In this document: in pieces, positions 54,488 through 63,627 of the stretch
Position numbering within the stretch: the first letter of the stretch is position 1
Layout: every line of letters starts with the position of its first letter
Assembly (NCBI GenBank): GCA_017643925.1
Contig: JAEPML010000001.1
Location: 636,378 to 700,377 of the forward strand
Direction of reading: 5' to 3'
Source of the DNA: Roseibium sp.
GTDB taxonomy: Bacteria > Pseudomonadota > Alphaproteobacteria > Rhizobiales > Stappiaceae
Length of the DNA stretch: 64,000 bases
Translations under genes and position numbers: made by a program
The notes under the pieces: generated by a model
What the model was told of the DNA's origin: nothing
Seen by the model: only the letters and a program-made list of their open reading frames with translations
Database searches by the model: none

Positions 54488-56704
54488 GTGACCGTTCATC
54501 AGCGTGACTGGCAGGCATTCGTAACGGAAGGCGAAAACGGCGCGGTTCACATGGACCTCGCGGTTGACGGCATTACGTGTGCTGCCTGCATGGGCGAGAT
54601 CGAACGCGGGTTGAAACGGTTGCCGGGAATCCAGAACGCACGTGTCAATCTCACCAGTCAACGGCTTGCCGTTGACTGGATGGAGGACCAGACCGGAGCC
54701 GATGAGATCGTTGCCACGCTTGAGAAGCTTGGCTATGCCGCTCATCCCTTCGACCCGGCCAGCCAGAAGGAAAGACAGGACCGCACCGGCAAGGAACTGC
54801 TCAGAAGCATGGCGGTCGCTGGATTTGCCGGCATGAACATCATGCTTCTTTCGGTGTCCGTCTGGTCCGGCAACGCAACGGATATCACGCCTGAAACCAG
54901 AGACTTCTTTCACTGGTTGTCAGCCCTGATCGCCTTGCCCACGGTGGCCTATTCCGGCCGTCCTTTCTTTAGAAGCGCTTTTCGTGCCCTGACGTCGGGC
55001 AGGCTGAACATGGATGTTCCGATCGTCATCGGTGTGTCCCTGGCAGTTGCCCTGTCTGTTATTCAGACGGTGCAGCACCATCATCACGCCTATTTTGAAT
55101 CAGCTGTCATGCTGCTCTTCTTCCTGCTGATCGGTCGCTACCTCGATCACAACATGCGCGGGCGCACCCGGTCCTTTGCGGAGAACATTGCCGCGTTGAA
55201 GGCAGAAGTCGCGGCACGGATCGGCTCTGATGGAGATGTCCGCGAAGTGCCGCTTTCCAAGATCTCGACGGGAGACCTGGTGCTTGTCTCCGGTGGCGAA
55301 CGGGTTCCGGTCGACGGTGTTGTCGAGGCCGGTCGTTCGGAAATCGACCAGAGTCTTGTGACCGGGGAAAGTGCGCTGGTTCCGGTAACAACCGGGCAGC
55401 GGGTCTATGCCGGTACAATGAACGGTGCAGGAAGCCTGCAGGTGCGGGTGCAGGCAGCGTCCGGTGCCACGCTGCTGGACGAAGTCAACCGGTTGCTGGA
55501 GGCTGCCTCGCAGGCAAAATCCAAATATGTCCGGATCGCCGACCGAGCAGCCCGCCTCTACGCGCCCCTGGTTCACGGGGCCGCCGGTTTGACCTTCCTG
55601 GGCTGGCTTCTGGCCGGCATGGAGTGGCAGCCGGCCCTCGTTATTTCCATTTCCGTGCTCATCATAACCTGCCCCTGTGCCCTTGGCCTTGCGGTTCCGG
55701 CGGTTCAGGTTGTTGCGTCCGGACAATTGTTCAAGCGCGGGGTTCTGCTCAACTCAGGGGATGCAATCGAGCGCCTGTCGGATATTGACACGGTATTGTT
55801 CGACAAGACCGGAACACTGACGCTGGCCGAAACCGAATTGTGCGCCCCGCTTGAGAACGACGACGAGACAATCGTGTTGGCCGGGCGCCTGGCGCTCGCG
55901 AGCCGGCACCCTCTTTCACTGGCACTCGTGAAGGCCACTGGTGCCATGCTTCCGTTGCCCGACGTTCGGGAGATTTCCGGTGCCGGAATAGAGACAAGGG
56001 TCAATGGCGAAGTCCTGCGCCTGGGCAGTCCCCAGTTCTGCGGTGTGAGCCTGGAGCGTGTCGACCATGAACTTGGGTGCTATCCCGGGGCTTCGTTGCT
56101 TGCAATACAACATGGAACGCGCCCGGTTCGGATCCTTCCCTTCAGGCAGCGTTTGCGTCCGGATGCGCGCGAAACGGTTGATCAGCTTCGGCAGTTGGGC
56201 CTCGATGTCGAGATCCTTTCAGGTGATACCCGGGCCGCAGTGGAGACTTGTGCGCAAACCCTCAAGGTCGCTGCCTGGCAGGCTGGAATGAAGCCCGCCC
56301 AGAAGATCGAGCATCTGGAACAGTTGCAGCGCCAGGGACGCAAGGTGCTCATGGTCGGTGACGGTCTCAATGATGCACCCGCGCTGGCCGGGGCACATGT
56401 GTCACTGTCTCCTGTTTCAGCGGTACACCTGAGTCAGGCCGCTGCCGACGCGGTTTTCCTCGGCGACAAGCTGCAGCCGGTCGTGGACGCGGTTCGATTG
56501 TCCCGCAGAGCGCGCGCTGCGATCGAACAGAACCTTTGGATCTCCGCCTGGTACAATGTCATTGCCGTGCCAATTGCCGTTGCCGGTTTCGTGACGCCCC
56601 TGATGGCAGCCGTCGCCATGTCCGCGTCTTCACTGGCTGTAACGGCGAATGCGCTTAAACTGCGTTGGCAGGACCGTCGCCCAGACAGCGACACAGTTTC
56701 CTGA
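54488..56704 (+). CDS. ccoI: Copper-transporting P-type ATPase CcoI/FixI
   Basis: A 738-residue P1B-ATPase with GTG start. It has an N-terminal heavy-metal domain with C31-x-x-C34 (GITCAACMGE), membrane CPC motif C395-P-C397, the phosphorylation site D439 (DKTGTLT), TGES near 292-295 and HP/GDGLND. CcoI-type pumps deliver copper to the membrane or periplasm for the CuB centre. The gene is 11 bases after ccoH. Confidence 0.95.
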   Translation: MTVHQRDWQAFVTEGENGAVHMDLAVDGITCAACMGEIERGLKRLPGIQNARVNLTSQRLAVDWMEDQTGADEIVATLEKLGYAAHPFDPASQKERQDRTGKELLRSMAVAGFAGMNIMLLSVSVWSGNATDITPETRDFFHWLSALIALPTVAYSGRPFFRSAFRALTSGRLNMDVPIVIGVSLAVALSVIQTVQHHHHAYFESAVMLLFFLLIGRYLDHNMRGRTRSFAENIAALKAEVAARIGSDGDVREVPLSKISTGDLVLVSGGERVPVDGVVEAGRSEIDQSLVTGESALVPVTTGQRVYAGTMNGAGSLQVRVQAASGATLLDEVNRLLEAASQAKSKYVRIADRAARLYAPLVHGAAGLTFLGWLLAGMEWQPALVISISVLIITCPCALGLAVPAVQVVASGQLFKRGVLLNSGDAIERLSDIDTVLFDKTGTLTLAETELCAPLENDDETIVLAGRLALASRHPLSLALVKATGAMLPLPDVREISGAGIETRVNGEVLRLGSPQFCGVSLERVDHELGCYPGASLLAIQHGTRPVRILPFRQRLRPDARETVDQLRQLGLDVEILSGDTRAAVETCAQTLKVAAWQAGMKPAQKIEHLEQLQRQGRKVLMVGDGLNDAPALAGAHVSLSPVSAVHLSQAAADAVFLGDKLQPVVDAVRLSRRARAAIEQNLWISAWYNVIAVPIAVAGFVTPLMAAVAMSASSLAVTANALKLRWQDRRPDSDTVS

Positions 56705-56738
56705 CATAGGATGCGGACGCTGTAAGGATTGCTTGAAG

Positions 56739-56897
56739 ATGGATGTACTGATTTATCTGATCCCGATTGCCCTGTTCCTGGGTGGCCTCGGTCTGGGAGC
56801 CTTTCTTTGGTCCCTGAAGAACGGTCAATACGACGACCTGGAAGGTGCGAAGTGGCGCATCCTCGACGACGACGACTTGCCTGGGAAAAAAGGCTAG
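56739..56897 (+). CDS. ccoS: cbb3 oxidase maturation protein CcoS
   Basis: A 52-residue single-pass protein (MDVLIYLIPIALFLGGLGLG, then KNGQYDDLEGAKWRILDDDD), the diagnostic CcoS (FixS) pattern with the YDDLEGA motif and acidic end. It is the last gene of the operon and is needed to insert cofactors into CcoN. Start is the ATG at 56739; the frame upstream lies inside a region overlapping the ccoI end. Confidence 0.93.
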   Translation: MDVLIYLIPIALFLGGLGLGAFLWSLKNGQYDDLEGAKWRILDDDDLPGKKG

Positions 56898-56962
56898 GAA
56901 TAACTCCTTTCATGCGCTCAAGTTGCCGGAGCCACCTGTAACGAGGATTGGAAAGGCGACGG

Positions 56963-57631
56963 ATGAAACAGTTTCCAGAAGCGCATGAACCGGGATACGC
57001 AATCTATTCAAAAACGTCCCTGGCAGTTTATGACGCACTTGTGCTGGGCCTCTCCAACAGGTTCATCTGGCGATGTGCCAGCCGTCACCTGACGGATCAC
57101 TACGAGCAAATGCTCGGTGCTCAACATCTCGATATTGGTGTGGGGACAGGTTATTTTCTCGACCGTTCTCGCTTTCCCGCAGAACACCCGAAGATAACGC
57201 TTCTTGATCCCAATCGGGAATGTCTTGCCAAGGCGGCCAGCAGGGTGTCTCGCTATGAGCCGGAAACGGTATGTGCCGATGCGCTCGTTCCCTGGCCCGA
57301 GACGCTGGGACGCTTCACCAGCATCGGATTGAACTATGTTCTTCATTGTCTTCCCGGGACGATGGCGAGCAAATGTGTTCTGCTGGACCATCTTCAACCG
57401 CATCTTGCCGAGGAGGGGACCGTCTTTGGAGCGACAATCCTTCAGGGAGATGCGCCCCGTTCTGCTCTCGCGCGCAAGCTCATGGCGATTTACAACGGCA
57501 AGGGAGTTTTTTCGAATGAACAGGATACGCGTGAAACGCTTGAAAGCGAGCTTTCGGCGCGCTTCAGTTCCGTGAACATTCGGATGATCGGGTGTGTCGC
57601 GCTGTTCTCGGCGCGACAATCACGTTCCTAG
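56963..57631 (+). CDS. Class I SAM-dependent methyltransferase
   Basis: About 222 residues from the ATG at 56963 (a TTG at 56948 would add five residues). Rossmann motif I HLDIGVGTGYFLDRS (about 60-74), then ITLLDPNRECL (motif II) and a C-terminal strand block. It is similar to small-molecule methyltransferases; the substrate is not known. It lies 65 bases after ccoS and may be cotranscribed, but is not a standard cco gene. Confidence 0.75.
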   Translation: MKQFPEAHEPGYAIYSKTSLAVYDALVLGLSNRFIWRCASRHLTDHYEQMLGAQHLDIGVGTGYFLDRSRFPAEHPKITLLDPNRECLAKAASRVSRYEPETVCADALVPWPETLGRFTSIGLNYVLHCLPGTMASKCVLLDHLQPHLAEEGTVFGATILQGDAPRSALARKLMAIYNGKGVFSNEQDTRETLESELSARFSSVNIRMIGCVALFSARQSRS

Positions 57632-57639
57632 ACAGGGGC

Positions 57640-57855
57640 TCAGGCAACGACCGTCGTGAGCGCCATTCCGGCTGCGAGCAGAACCAGGCCGAACCCCCAA
57701 AGGAGCAGCATGTTGTCCTGGATCAGCAGTTTCGAGCCGAGACGCACGCGCCTGGACGGAAATGATGGCTTTTTTTCACCGCTGATGGCACCCGGGCTGT
57801 TACGGGGGTGTTCTTGTCGGGTCGACACACGGTGTTTGTCACAGGCAAAGATCAT
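57640..57855 (-). CDS. Possible small membrane protein
   Basis: A 71-residue frame on the minus strand from the ATG at 57855, ending in a membrane helix (LLLWGFGLVLLAAGMALTTVV) after a basic region. Third-position GC is high, as in real genes here, but no ribosome-binding site stands before the ATG, and the frame extends to 57954. It converges with the methyltransferase. Function unknown. Confidence 0.4.
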   Translation of the reverse strand: MIFACDKHRVSTRQEHPRNSPGAISGEKKPSFPSRRVRLGSKLLIQDNMLLLWGFGLVLLAAGMALTTVVA

Positions 57856-58107
57856 GTCCGCTAAATGACGCGCTAGGGTTGAACACCTCGTTAATTCCAG
57901 GAGCGACAAAAGGTTAATCGAGAGCAGCATTACTTTTGTCTGAAGCGGGTTCACGCATTTCTAATGTGTTTTGGCTGATCCTTTTAAACGTTCAGAAGAG
58001 TGTTGGACCACATTGCACGGACGAACCTGCCCGGAATCAGGATTTTTCGAGCTAACTCATTGTTCAGACTTTCATGTCAAGACTTGGTGGGAAACAAGGA
58101 GGGTTAG

Positions 58108-58671
58108 GTGAGCCTCGATCTTGCCTCGCTGACATTTTTGCTGGTTGAAGACAGCGCCTACATGCGGACGATCCTGCGCACGATGCTGCAGGGGTTCGGT
58201 GCGCGCCGTATTGTCGAAGCCGAGGACGGAGCCTCCGGCCTCGAAGCGATGGACCGTGCAAATCCTGATATCTTGATCCTGGACTGGGTGATGCCAATCC
58301 TGGATGGCGCGGACATGGTGCGCATGATCCGCAGCCCGAACAATCCTTTCGCCTACATACCCATCATCATGGTGACGGCGCATACGGAACGATCGAGAAT
58401 CGTGGAGGCACGCCGTCTCGGTGTGCACGAGCTTCTTTCCAAGCCGATTTCCGCGAAATCACTCTATCAACGCGTTTCCAGCGTGATCCTGCAGCCTCGT
58501 GATTTCATCAAGACCGCGACCTACTTCGGACCGGCTCCGCGTGAAATTCGCAATCGCCAAAAGATCTGGCAAGGCGGTCCCGGCCAACCTCCTGGGCATC
58601 CTCAGGGGCAGGGTCAAGGAGAGGGCGCGGCACCTGCTCAGGAAGACGACAACTTCACTGCAATTGGTTGA
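58108..58671 (+). CDS. CheY-like receiver protein with Gly/Pro/Gln-rich tail
   Basis: A 187-residue protein with GTG start (AGGAGG upstream). Receiver domain 1-125: D14 acidic region (LVEDSAYMRTILRTML), phospho-acceptor D59 (LILDWVMPIL), threonine in MVTAHTE, lysine in LLSKPIS. Residues 150-187 are a disordered-looking tail (GGPGQPPGHPQGQGQGEG) with an acidic end. There is no output domain, so it may act by protein contact, as in CheY-like or scaffold response regulators. No kinase is adjacent. Confidence 0.8.
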   Translation: MSLDLASLTFLLVEDSAYMRTILRTMLQGFGARRIVEAEDGASGLEAMDRANPDILILDWVMPILDGADMVRMIRSPNNPFAYIPIIMVTAHTERSRIVEARRLGVHELLSKPISAKSLYQRVSSVILQPRDFIKTATYFGPAPREIRNRQKIWQGGPGQPPGHPQGQGQGEGAAPAQEDDNFTAIG

Positions 58672-58687
58672 TCGAGGCCTGGGGACT

Positions 58688-58921
58688 TCAGGCTGCAGAC
58701 TGGGCGCCGGACGCGACAGTTTGTGGTGAGACAGTGTCCTGGCTTGCCTGCGAATTCGAGCTGGCCTCAAGTGCATCAGCGAATTGGGCGAGTACATCCA
58801 GATCAACGGTGTAGTGGTCAAGCAAGAATTGCGAAAGTACATCGATCGGAAGGTGCTGATAGCCTTCTATAGCCGACATCAGAGCTTCTAACGTGTCCAG
58901 TCTTTCACGTAGCTTTATCAT
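58688..58921 (-). CDS. Small hypothetical protein
   Basis: A 77-residue frame with a helical N-terminal part (KLRERLDTLEALMSAIEG, LSQFLLDHYTVDLDVLAQF) and a serine/alanine/glutamine-rich C terminus. Codon use is consistent with a gene, but no strong ribosome-binding site is visible and no family is recognised. It converges with the receiver gene, 16 bases apart. Confidence 0.45.
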   Translation of the reverse strand: MIKLRERLDTLEALMSAIEGYQHLPIDVLSQFLLDHYTVDLDVLAQFADALEASSNSQASQDTVSPQTVASGAQSAA

Positions 58922-59118
58922 GTTTTTCGCTGATTTGCTTTCCCACCCACTGAAGTCGCATGGTTAATAGTACGTAAATCCAATCAACGCAAGGGTGTAG
59001 CCTGACGATTTTGTTGCAGGAGCAGGTCCTCCACAATCTATTGGCGTAAAGTGATAGTATTACTGGTAAAAATGACCTGATGGATGCATTGTGGCTGCGC
59101 AATTTGAAGGATCCGCAC

Positions 59119-59556
59119 ATGTCAAAAGTCATCTACATCCTGAACGGACCGAATCTCAATCTGCTCGGAAAGCGGGAGCCGGAGATTTATGGTCATCAAA
59201 CTCTGGATGATGTGCAATCCATGTGCGAGACCCTTGCCGACGAGCTCGGGCTGAAGGTCATATTCAGGCAAAGCAACGCCGAGCATGATCTTGTCGACTG
59301 GATCCAGGAAGCGCGCGAGGCGGCACAGGGGATTGTCATCAATCCGGCCGCCTATTCACATACGTCTGTGGCGATCCTGGACGCGTTGAACACGTGCGAT
59401 TTTCCGGTGGTCGAAGTGCATGTTTCCAACATCCATCAGCGTGAAAGCTTCCGGCACCATTCTTACGTGTCGGCGCGTGCAAACGCGATCATTGTCGGAT
59501 GTGGGGTGGAGGGCTATCTCCTCGCCGTCAGGCATCTGGCGACGCGGTTGTCATGA
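59119..59556 (+). CDS. aroQ: Type II 3-dehydroquinate dehydratase
   Basis: A 145-residue enzyme of the shikimate pathway (3-dehydroquinate to 3-dehydroshikimate). Motifs include [17 protein letters not shown] (residues 9-25, catalytic tyrosine 24 and arginine), [18 protein letters not shown] (catalytic histidine) and SYVSARA. The ATG at 59119 gives the family length; an upstream ATG at 59080 would add 13 residues. It converges with the sugar transferase gene. Confidence 0.93.
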   Translation: MSKVIYILNGPNLNLLGKREPEIYGHQTLDDVQSMCETLADELGLKVIFRQSNAEHDLVDWIQEAREAAQGIVINPAAYSHTSVAILDALNTCDFPVVEVHVSNIHQRESFRHHSYVSARANAIIVGCGVEGYLLAVRHLATRLS

Positions 59557-59593
59557 TGAATACCGGCCAAGGTCCCAGACCGGCCTTCGCTGG

Positions 59594-60331
59594 TCAGTAG
59601 CCCCTGCCGCCAACAAATTCTCTCAGGAACGTCAACGCTATGATCTTCACATCGAGCCACAGGGACTGTGTCTCGATGTATTGCAGATCGTATTCCAGCC
59701 GCATTCTCGCGGCGAAGGCGTCTTTTGTCTCGCCGCGAAATCCGTTCACCTGGGCAAGGCCGGTAATGCCCGGTCGTACCTTGAGGCGGTTCTTGTAACG
59801 GGGATCGAATTCTTCATAAGGTTGCCCTGCGGCAAGCATGCCTGCAGCGTGCGGTCTCGGCCCGACCAGCGACATCTCTCCCCTGATGACATTCAGAAGC
59901 TGGGGCAGTTCGTCAAAGTTGCTTTTGCGCAAAAACCGGCCGACCAGCGTAATGCGCGGGTCGTCCTTGATGGTCTGTTCAACACCGCTTTGATCGCAGA
60001 GATGCGAATACATGGTCCTGAACTTGAAGACAGGGAAGGGTTTTCCATTCAACCCCTGTCTCTCCTGCTGAAAGAACACGGGCCCCTTGCTGGTGAGCTT
60101 GACGGCACAGGCAATCAGCAGAAGCAATGGCAGAAGGAGAACAAGGCCAATCGTGGCGCAGCTGAGATCGAAAATGCGCTTGACAGTACCTGAATACCAG
60201 GACGTGCCAAGGAGTTGATGACGGTCGGTTTTTGTCTTGCTGCCCGTTCCAATCGCCAGAAGGGGGTCTGTACTATTATGTACAGATCGACCTTGTTCAT
60301 CGGCGTCATATGTGACGGTTTCGTGGGTCAA
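59594..60331 (-). CDS. Exopolysaccharide-type sugar transferase (WbaP/ExoY family)
   Basis: A 245-residue membrane enzyme that transfers a sugar phosphate to undecaprenyl phosphate to start polysaccharide synthesis. A long basic start precedes the membrane hairpin (LLLLIACAVKLTS, about 60-85), followed by the conserved cytosolic region FKFRTM, DPRITLVGRFLRK, DELPQL and GPRP. The start is a TTG at 60331, the only in-frame option close to a weak purine-rich site. It lies below a perfect CtrA-type box. UDP-glucose dehydrogenase is encoded next to it. Confidence 0.85.
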   Translation of the reverse strand: MTHETVTYDADEQGRSVHNSTDPLLAIGTGSKTKTDRHQLLGTSWYSGTVKRIFDLSCATIGLVLLLPLLLLIACAVKLTSKGPVFFQQERQGLNGKPFPVFKFRTMYSHLCDQSGVEQTIKDDPRITLVGRFLRKSNFDELPQLLNVIRGEMSLVGPRPHAAGMLAAGQPYEEFDPRYKNRLKVRPGITGLAQVNGFRGETKDAFAARMRLEYDLQYIETQSLWLDVKIIALTFLREFVGGRGY

Positions 60332-60678
60332 ATTTCGCCAGCCTTAACTCAATACCAGCAGCCTTGCGCTTTATCACCGCCATCGTATCCGGTCGCCTAT
60401 ACAGGCGCTACAGCATTGTTAACAAATGGTTAACAGCTCGGGGCGAGCGCAATCCTGTTAAGGAAAAAGTTACCATATCAGTCCGTGCGCTACAACTTGG
60501 AATGCACGCTATAATTGTGACAATTTTGTAAGGAAACAGGGCCCCAGGGTTGAAACAGTGTTGGTCATTGCGCGGAATTGGCGAGCGACGGGCCAGAACT
60601 GTTTCAAAACGGGATCAAATTCCGCCTTCCGTGCCGACCGGAAGATCAGTGCGTGCGGATCGGCACGGCAAAAGCGCC
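60332..60678. other. Intergenic region upstream of the sugar transferase
   Basis: A 347-base region with no supported gene between two genes on the same strand. It contains the CtrA-type box at 60419-60434 and AT-rich stretches suited to a promoter for the sugar transferase. The UDP-glucose dehydrogenase transcript probably ends here; no hairpin with T run was seen. Confidence 0.5.
60418..60434 (-). promoter_or_regulatory. CtrA-type box upstream of the sugar transferase
   Basis: TTAA-N7-TTAAC is present as TTAA CAAATGG TTAAC (60419-60434), a perfect match to the alphaproteobacterial CtrA consensus and flanked by GTTAAC on both sides. It lies 88 bases upstream of the TTG start. CtrA regulates cell cycle, motility and surface polysaccharide genes in this class. 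Confidence 0.7.
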
Positions 60679-61986
60679 CTAGTAGCTTCGCCCGACGCTG
60701 GTGTATTCAAACCCGCGGGAGCTCATGTAGTCCGCCTTGTAAATGTTGCGAAGGTCCACGATTTTGGGCGCCTTGAGCAGCGTTTTAACCCGGTCGAGGT
60801 CAAGGGCACGGAACTGGTCCCATTCCGTCACGATCACGGCGACGTCTGCATTTTCAATGGCATGATAGGGGCCGTCGCAGAAGAGAACATCCGACATCAT
60901 CCGGCTGGCTTCTTCCATGCCTGCAGGGTCATAGGCGCGTATCAGGGCTCCTGCTTCCTGCAGTTTCTGAACGATGTCGATGCTGGGCGCTTCCCGCATG
61001 TCGTCGGTATTCGGCTTGAACGCCAAGCCAAGCAGGGCGACAGTTTTGCCTTGAACGTCACCTCCCATAAAGTCGATGACTTTCTGGGCCATTTTCTTTT
61101 TCCGGTCAGAATTCACTTCGATGACGGAATCGACGATTTTCAGGTCTGATCCCGCGTCGGCCGCGATCTTGGAAAGAGCAAGTGTGTCCTTGGGAAAGCA
61201 CGAGCCGCCATATCCTGGCCCCGCATGCAGGAACTTGGACCCGATCCGATTGTCCAGACCGATGCCGCGGGAGACTTCCTGAACGTTCGCTCCGACCTTT
61301 TCGCACAGATCCGCGATTTCGTTGATGAAGGTGATCTTGACCGCCAGGAACGCGTTGGCAGCATATTTGATGAGTTCAGACGTACGTCGCTTCGTGACGA
61401 TGATCGGTGTTTCGTTGAGGTAAAGCGGACGATAAAGCTCCTGCATGACCTCGACGGCCTGATCGTTCTCCGTCCCGACCACAACACGGTCGGGGCGCTT
61501 GAAGTCGTTGATGGCGGCACCCTCGCGCAGGAATTCCGGATTGGAGACAACCGCCACGTCCGCGTCCGGTCTCGTCCGTTGAATAATGGCCTCGACTTCG
61601 TCTCCGGTTCCAACCGGCACCGTGGATTTGGTCACAACAACGGTGAAACCGTCGACCAGTCCGGCTATTTCTTCGGCCGCGGCATAGACGTAGGACAAAT
61701 CAGCATGGCCGTCGCCCCGGCGTGTCGGGGTGCCAACGGCGATAAAAACTGCGTCTGCTTCCTTGATCGCCTGGGCAGGGTCCGTGGTGAAAAACAGCCT
61801 GTTTTCTTCCACATTCTTCGCAACAAGGTCCTGCAGACCGGGTTCGTAGATCGGGATCTGGCCGTTGTTGAGCGCGTCGATCTTCGAGGCATCCTTGTCG
61901 ATACAGGTCACGATATGACCGAAATCGGCAAAACATGTTCCGGATACGAGACCAACATATCCGGTCCCAATCATTGCAACGCGCAT
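60679..61986 (-). CDS. UDP-glucose/GDP-mannose dehydrogenase (UDP-glucose 6-dehydrogenase)
   Basis: A 435-residue enzyme: NAD-binding GTGYVGLVSGTCF at 7-19, VFIAVGTP, KSTVPVGTGD, FLREG, and the catalytic cysteine region GYGGSCFPKDT, then the C-terminal NAD/UDP-binding part. It makes UDP-glucuronate (or GDP-mannuronate) for polysaccharide, matching the sugar transferase next door. Confidence 0.92.
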   Translation of the reverse strand: MRVAMIGTGYVGLVSGTCFADFGHIVTCIDKDASKIDALNNGQIPIYEPGLQDLVAKNVEENRLFFTTDPAQAIKEADAVFIAVGTPTRRGDGHADLSYVYAAAEEIAGLVDGFTVVVTKSTVPVGTGDEVEAIIQRTRPDADVAVVSNPEFLREGAAINDFKRPDRVVVGTENDQAVEVMQELYRPLYLNETPIIVTKRRTSELIKYAANAFLAVKITFINEIADLCEKVGANVQEVSRGIGLDNRIGSKFLHAGPGYGGSCFPKDTLALSKIAADAGSDLKIVDSVIEVNSDRKKKMAQKVIDFMGGDVQGKTVALLGLAFKPNTDDMREAPSIDIVQKLQEAGALIRAYDPAGMEEASRMMSDVLFCDGPYHAIENADVAVIVTEWDQFRALDLDRVKTLLKAPKIVDLRNIYKADYMSSRGFEYTSVGRSY

Positions 61987-62177
61987 TTCAAATTTCCAGT
62001 TTCTCGGGTGTGCTTCTCAAGTGGACTGAGAGCAAAGACGTTTTCGTACCTAAGCAGCACAAGGCTGCACAGCCCCTACCACGACTGCGGAGCGCTTTGC
62101 TAGCCTCTTCAAGCCAGAACGGGCGCACAACGTCTCACGGTGGCCGAATTCAGCCTGCTAAACGAGAAACATGACAG

Positions 62178-62873
62178 TTATACGGTCAGATATTGTCGAA
62201 CTTCGGTTTCCGAGAGTTCCGAACCCTTTCCGCCCAGCACCACTTCTCCCCGGTCCATGACCGCGTAATCATCGGCGAGGTCGCGTGCGAATTCGAAATA
62301 CTGCTCCACCAGGACAATTGCCATCGTACCCTGGTCCCGAAGCCAGGAAATTGCGCGTCCGATATCCTTGATGATGGAAGGCTGGATGCCCTCGGTTGGC
62401 TCATCAAGCACGAGCAACCTGGGCCGTGTCACCAGAGCACGCGCAATTGCGAGCTGCTGTTGCTGGCCACCCGACAGGTCTCCCCCTCGGCGATTGAGCA
62501 TGTCCTGCAGCACCGGAAACAACTCGAAAATTGTCTCGGGAATGTAGCGATCCTTGCGGCCGATGGGCGCATAACCGGTTTCCAGGTTCTCCTTGACGGT
62601 CAGAAGCGAGAAGATTTCACGCCCCTGGGGAACGATCGCGATCCCCTTTTTTGCTCGGGCATGGGCCGGCAAGGATGAAATGTCTTCCCCTTCCCAAAGG
62701 ATCCTTCCACCGCTGATGCCATGTTGTCCGGCCACCGCGCGCAAGGTCGAGGTCTTGCCAACGCCGTTTCGGCCCATGAGACAGGTGACCTTGCCGGTCT
62801 CGGCAGTCAGAGACACGCCTTTAAGCGCCTGTGCTGCGCCGTAATGTAGATCGATGTTCTCAACTTGCAGCAT
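62178..62873 (-). CDS. urtE: Urea ABC transporter ATP-binding protein UrtE
   Basis: A 231-residue LivF-like ATPase with Walker A GRNGVGKTS, signature LSGGQQQQ, Walker B LLVLDEPTEGIQP and the UrtE-type SIIKDIGRAISWLRDQG region. It is the last gene of a urtCDE run (stop 62178) and starts 4 bases after urtD. Urea as substrate is inferred from the UrtC/UrtD pattern. Confidence 0.87.
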   Translation of the reverse strand: MLQVENIDLHYGAAQALKGVSLTAETGKVTCLMGRNGVGKTSTLRAVAGQHGISGGRILWEGEDISSLPAHARAKKGIAIVPQGREIFSLLTVKENLETGYAPIGRKDRYIPETIFELFPVLQDMLNRRGGDLSGGQQQQLAIARALVTRPRLLVLDEPTEGIQPSIIKDIGRAISWLRDQGTMAIVLVEQYFEFARDLADDYAVMDRGEVVLGGKGSELSETEVRQYLTV

Positions 62874-62876
62874 GGT

Positions 62877-63623
62877 TCAGCGCCCCAGATAGACTTCAAC
62901 AACCCGCTCGTCGGCGGAGACATGATCCAGTGAACCTTCGGCCAGCACGGATCCTTCATGCAATACCGTCACCTTGACGCCGAGAGACCGGACAAAGACC
63001 ATGTCGTGCTCCACCACAACCACGGAATGATCCTTGGCTATGTCCTTGAGCAGCTCTGCAGTCTCGGCCGTTTCGGCATCCGTCATGCCGGCGGCCGGTT
63101 CGTCGACGAGCAAAAGTTTCGGATCTTGAGCCAGGAGCATTCCAATCTCCAGCCACTGTTTCTGGCCATGGGAAAGGTTTGCCGCCAGTTCGTCCCGCTT
63201 TGCACCCAATCGGATGAGTTCAAGCAGTTCTTCGATGCGCTGTCTTTCGCTTTCCGTGATGCTGTGAAAGAGCGTGGCGAACGGACCGCGTGGCGCCTTC
63301 AGCGCAAGTTCCAGATTGTCCCAGACCGTATGGCTTTCGAAGACGGTTGGTTTCTGGAATTTTCGGCCGATCCCCAACTCCGCGATCGATGCCTCGTCTT
63401 CCCCGGTCAGGTCCACGGCACCGTTGAAAAAGACTTCGCCGCTGTCGGGCTGTGTCTTGCCGGTTATGACGTCCATCATGGTGGTCTTGCCGGCACCGTT
63501 CGGTCCGATGATCGCCCGCATTTCTCCGGGCGCGATGGTCAGCGAGAGTTCATTGAGAGCCTTGAACCCGTCAAAGGAAACGGAGACGCCGTCGAGGTAA
63601 AGAAGACTTGTTGCTCTGGCCAT
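62877..63623 (-). CDS. urtD: Urea ABC transporter ATP-binding protein UrtD
   Basis: A 248-residue ATPase from the ATG at 63623 (MARATSLLYLDGVS); the frame to 63812 runs back into urtC. Walker A GPNGAGKTT, signature LSHGQKQWLEIG, Walker B LLLVDEPAAGMTDAET, with the UrtD-type DEASIAELGIGRKFQKPTVFE loop. It is 3 bases before urtE and 5 bases after urtC. Confidence 0.88.
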   Translation of the reverse strand: MARATSLLYLDGVSVSFDGFKALNELSLTIAPGEMRAIIGPNGAGKTTMMDVITGKTQPDSGEVFFNGAVDLTGEDEASIAELGIGRKFQKPTVFESHTVWDNLELALKAPRGPFATLFHSITESERQRIEELLELIRLGAKRDELAANLSHGQKQWLEIGMLLAQDPKLLLVDEPAAGMTDAETAETAELLKDIAKDHSVVVVEHDMVFVRSLGVKVTVLHEGSVLAEGSLDHVSADERVVEVYLGR

Positions 63624-63627
63624 GGTG

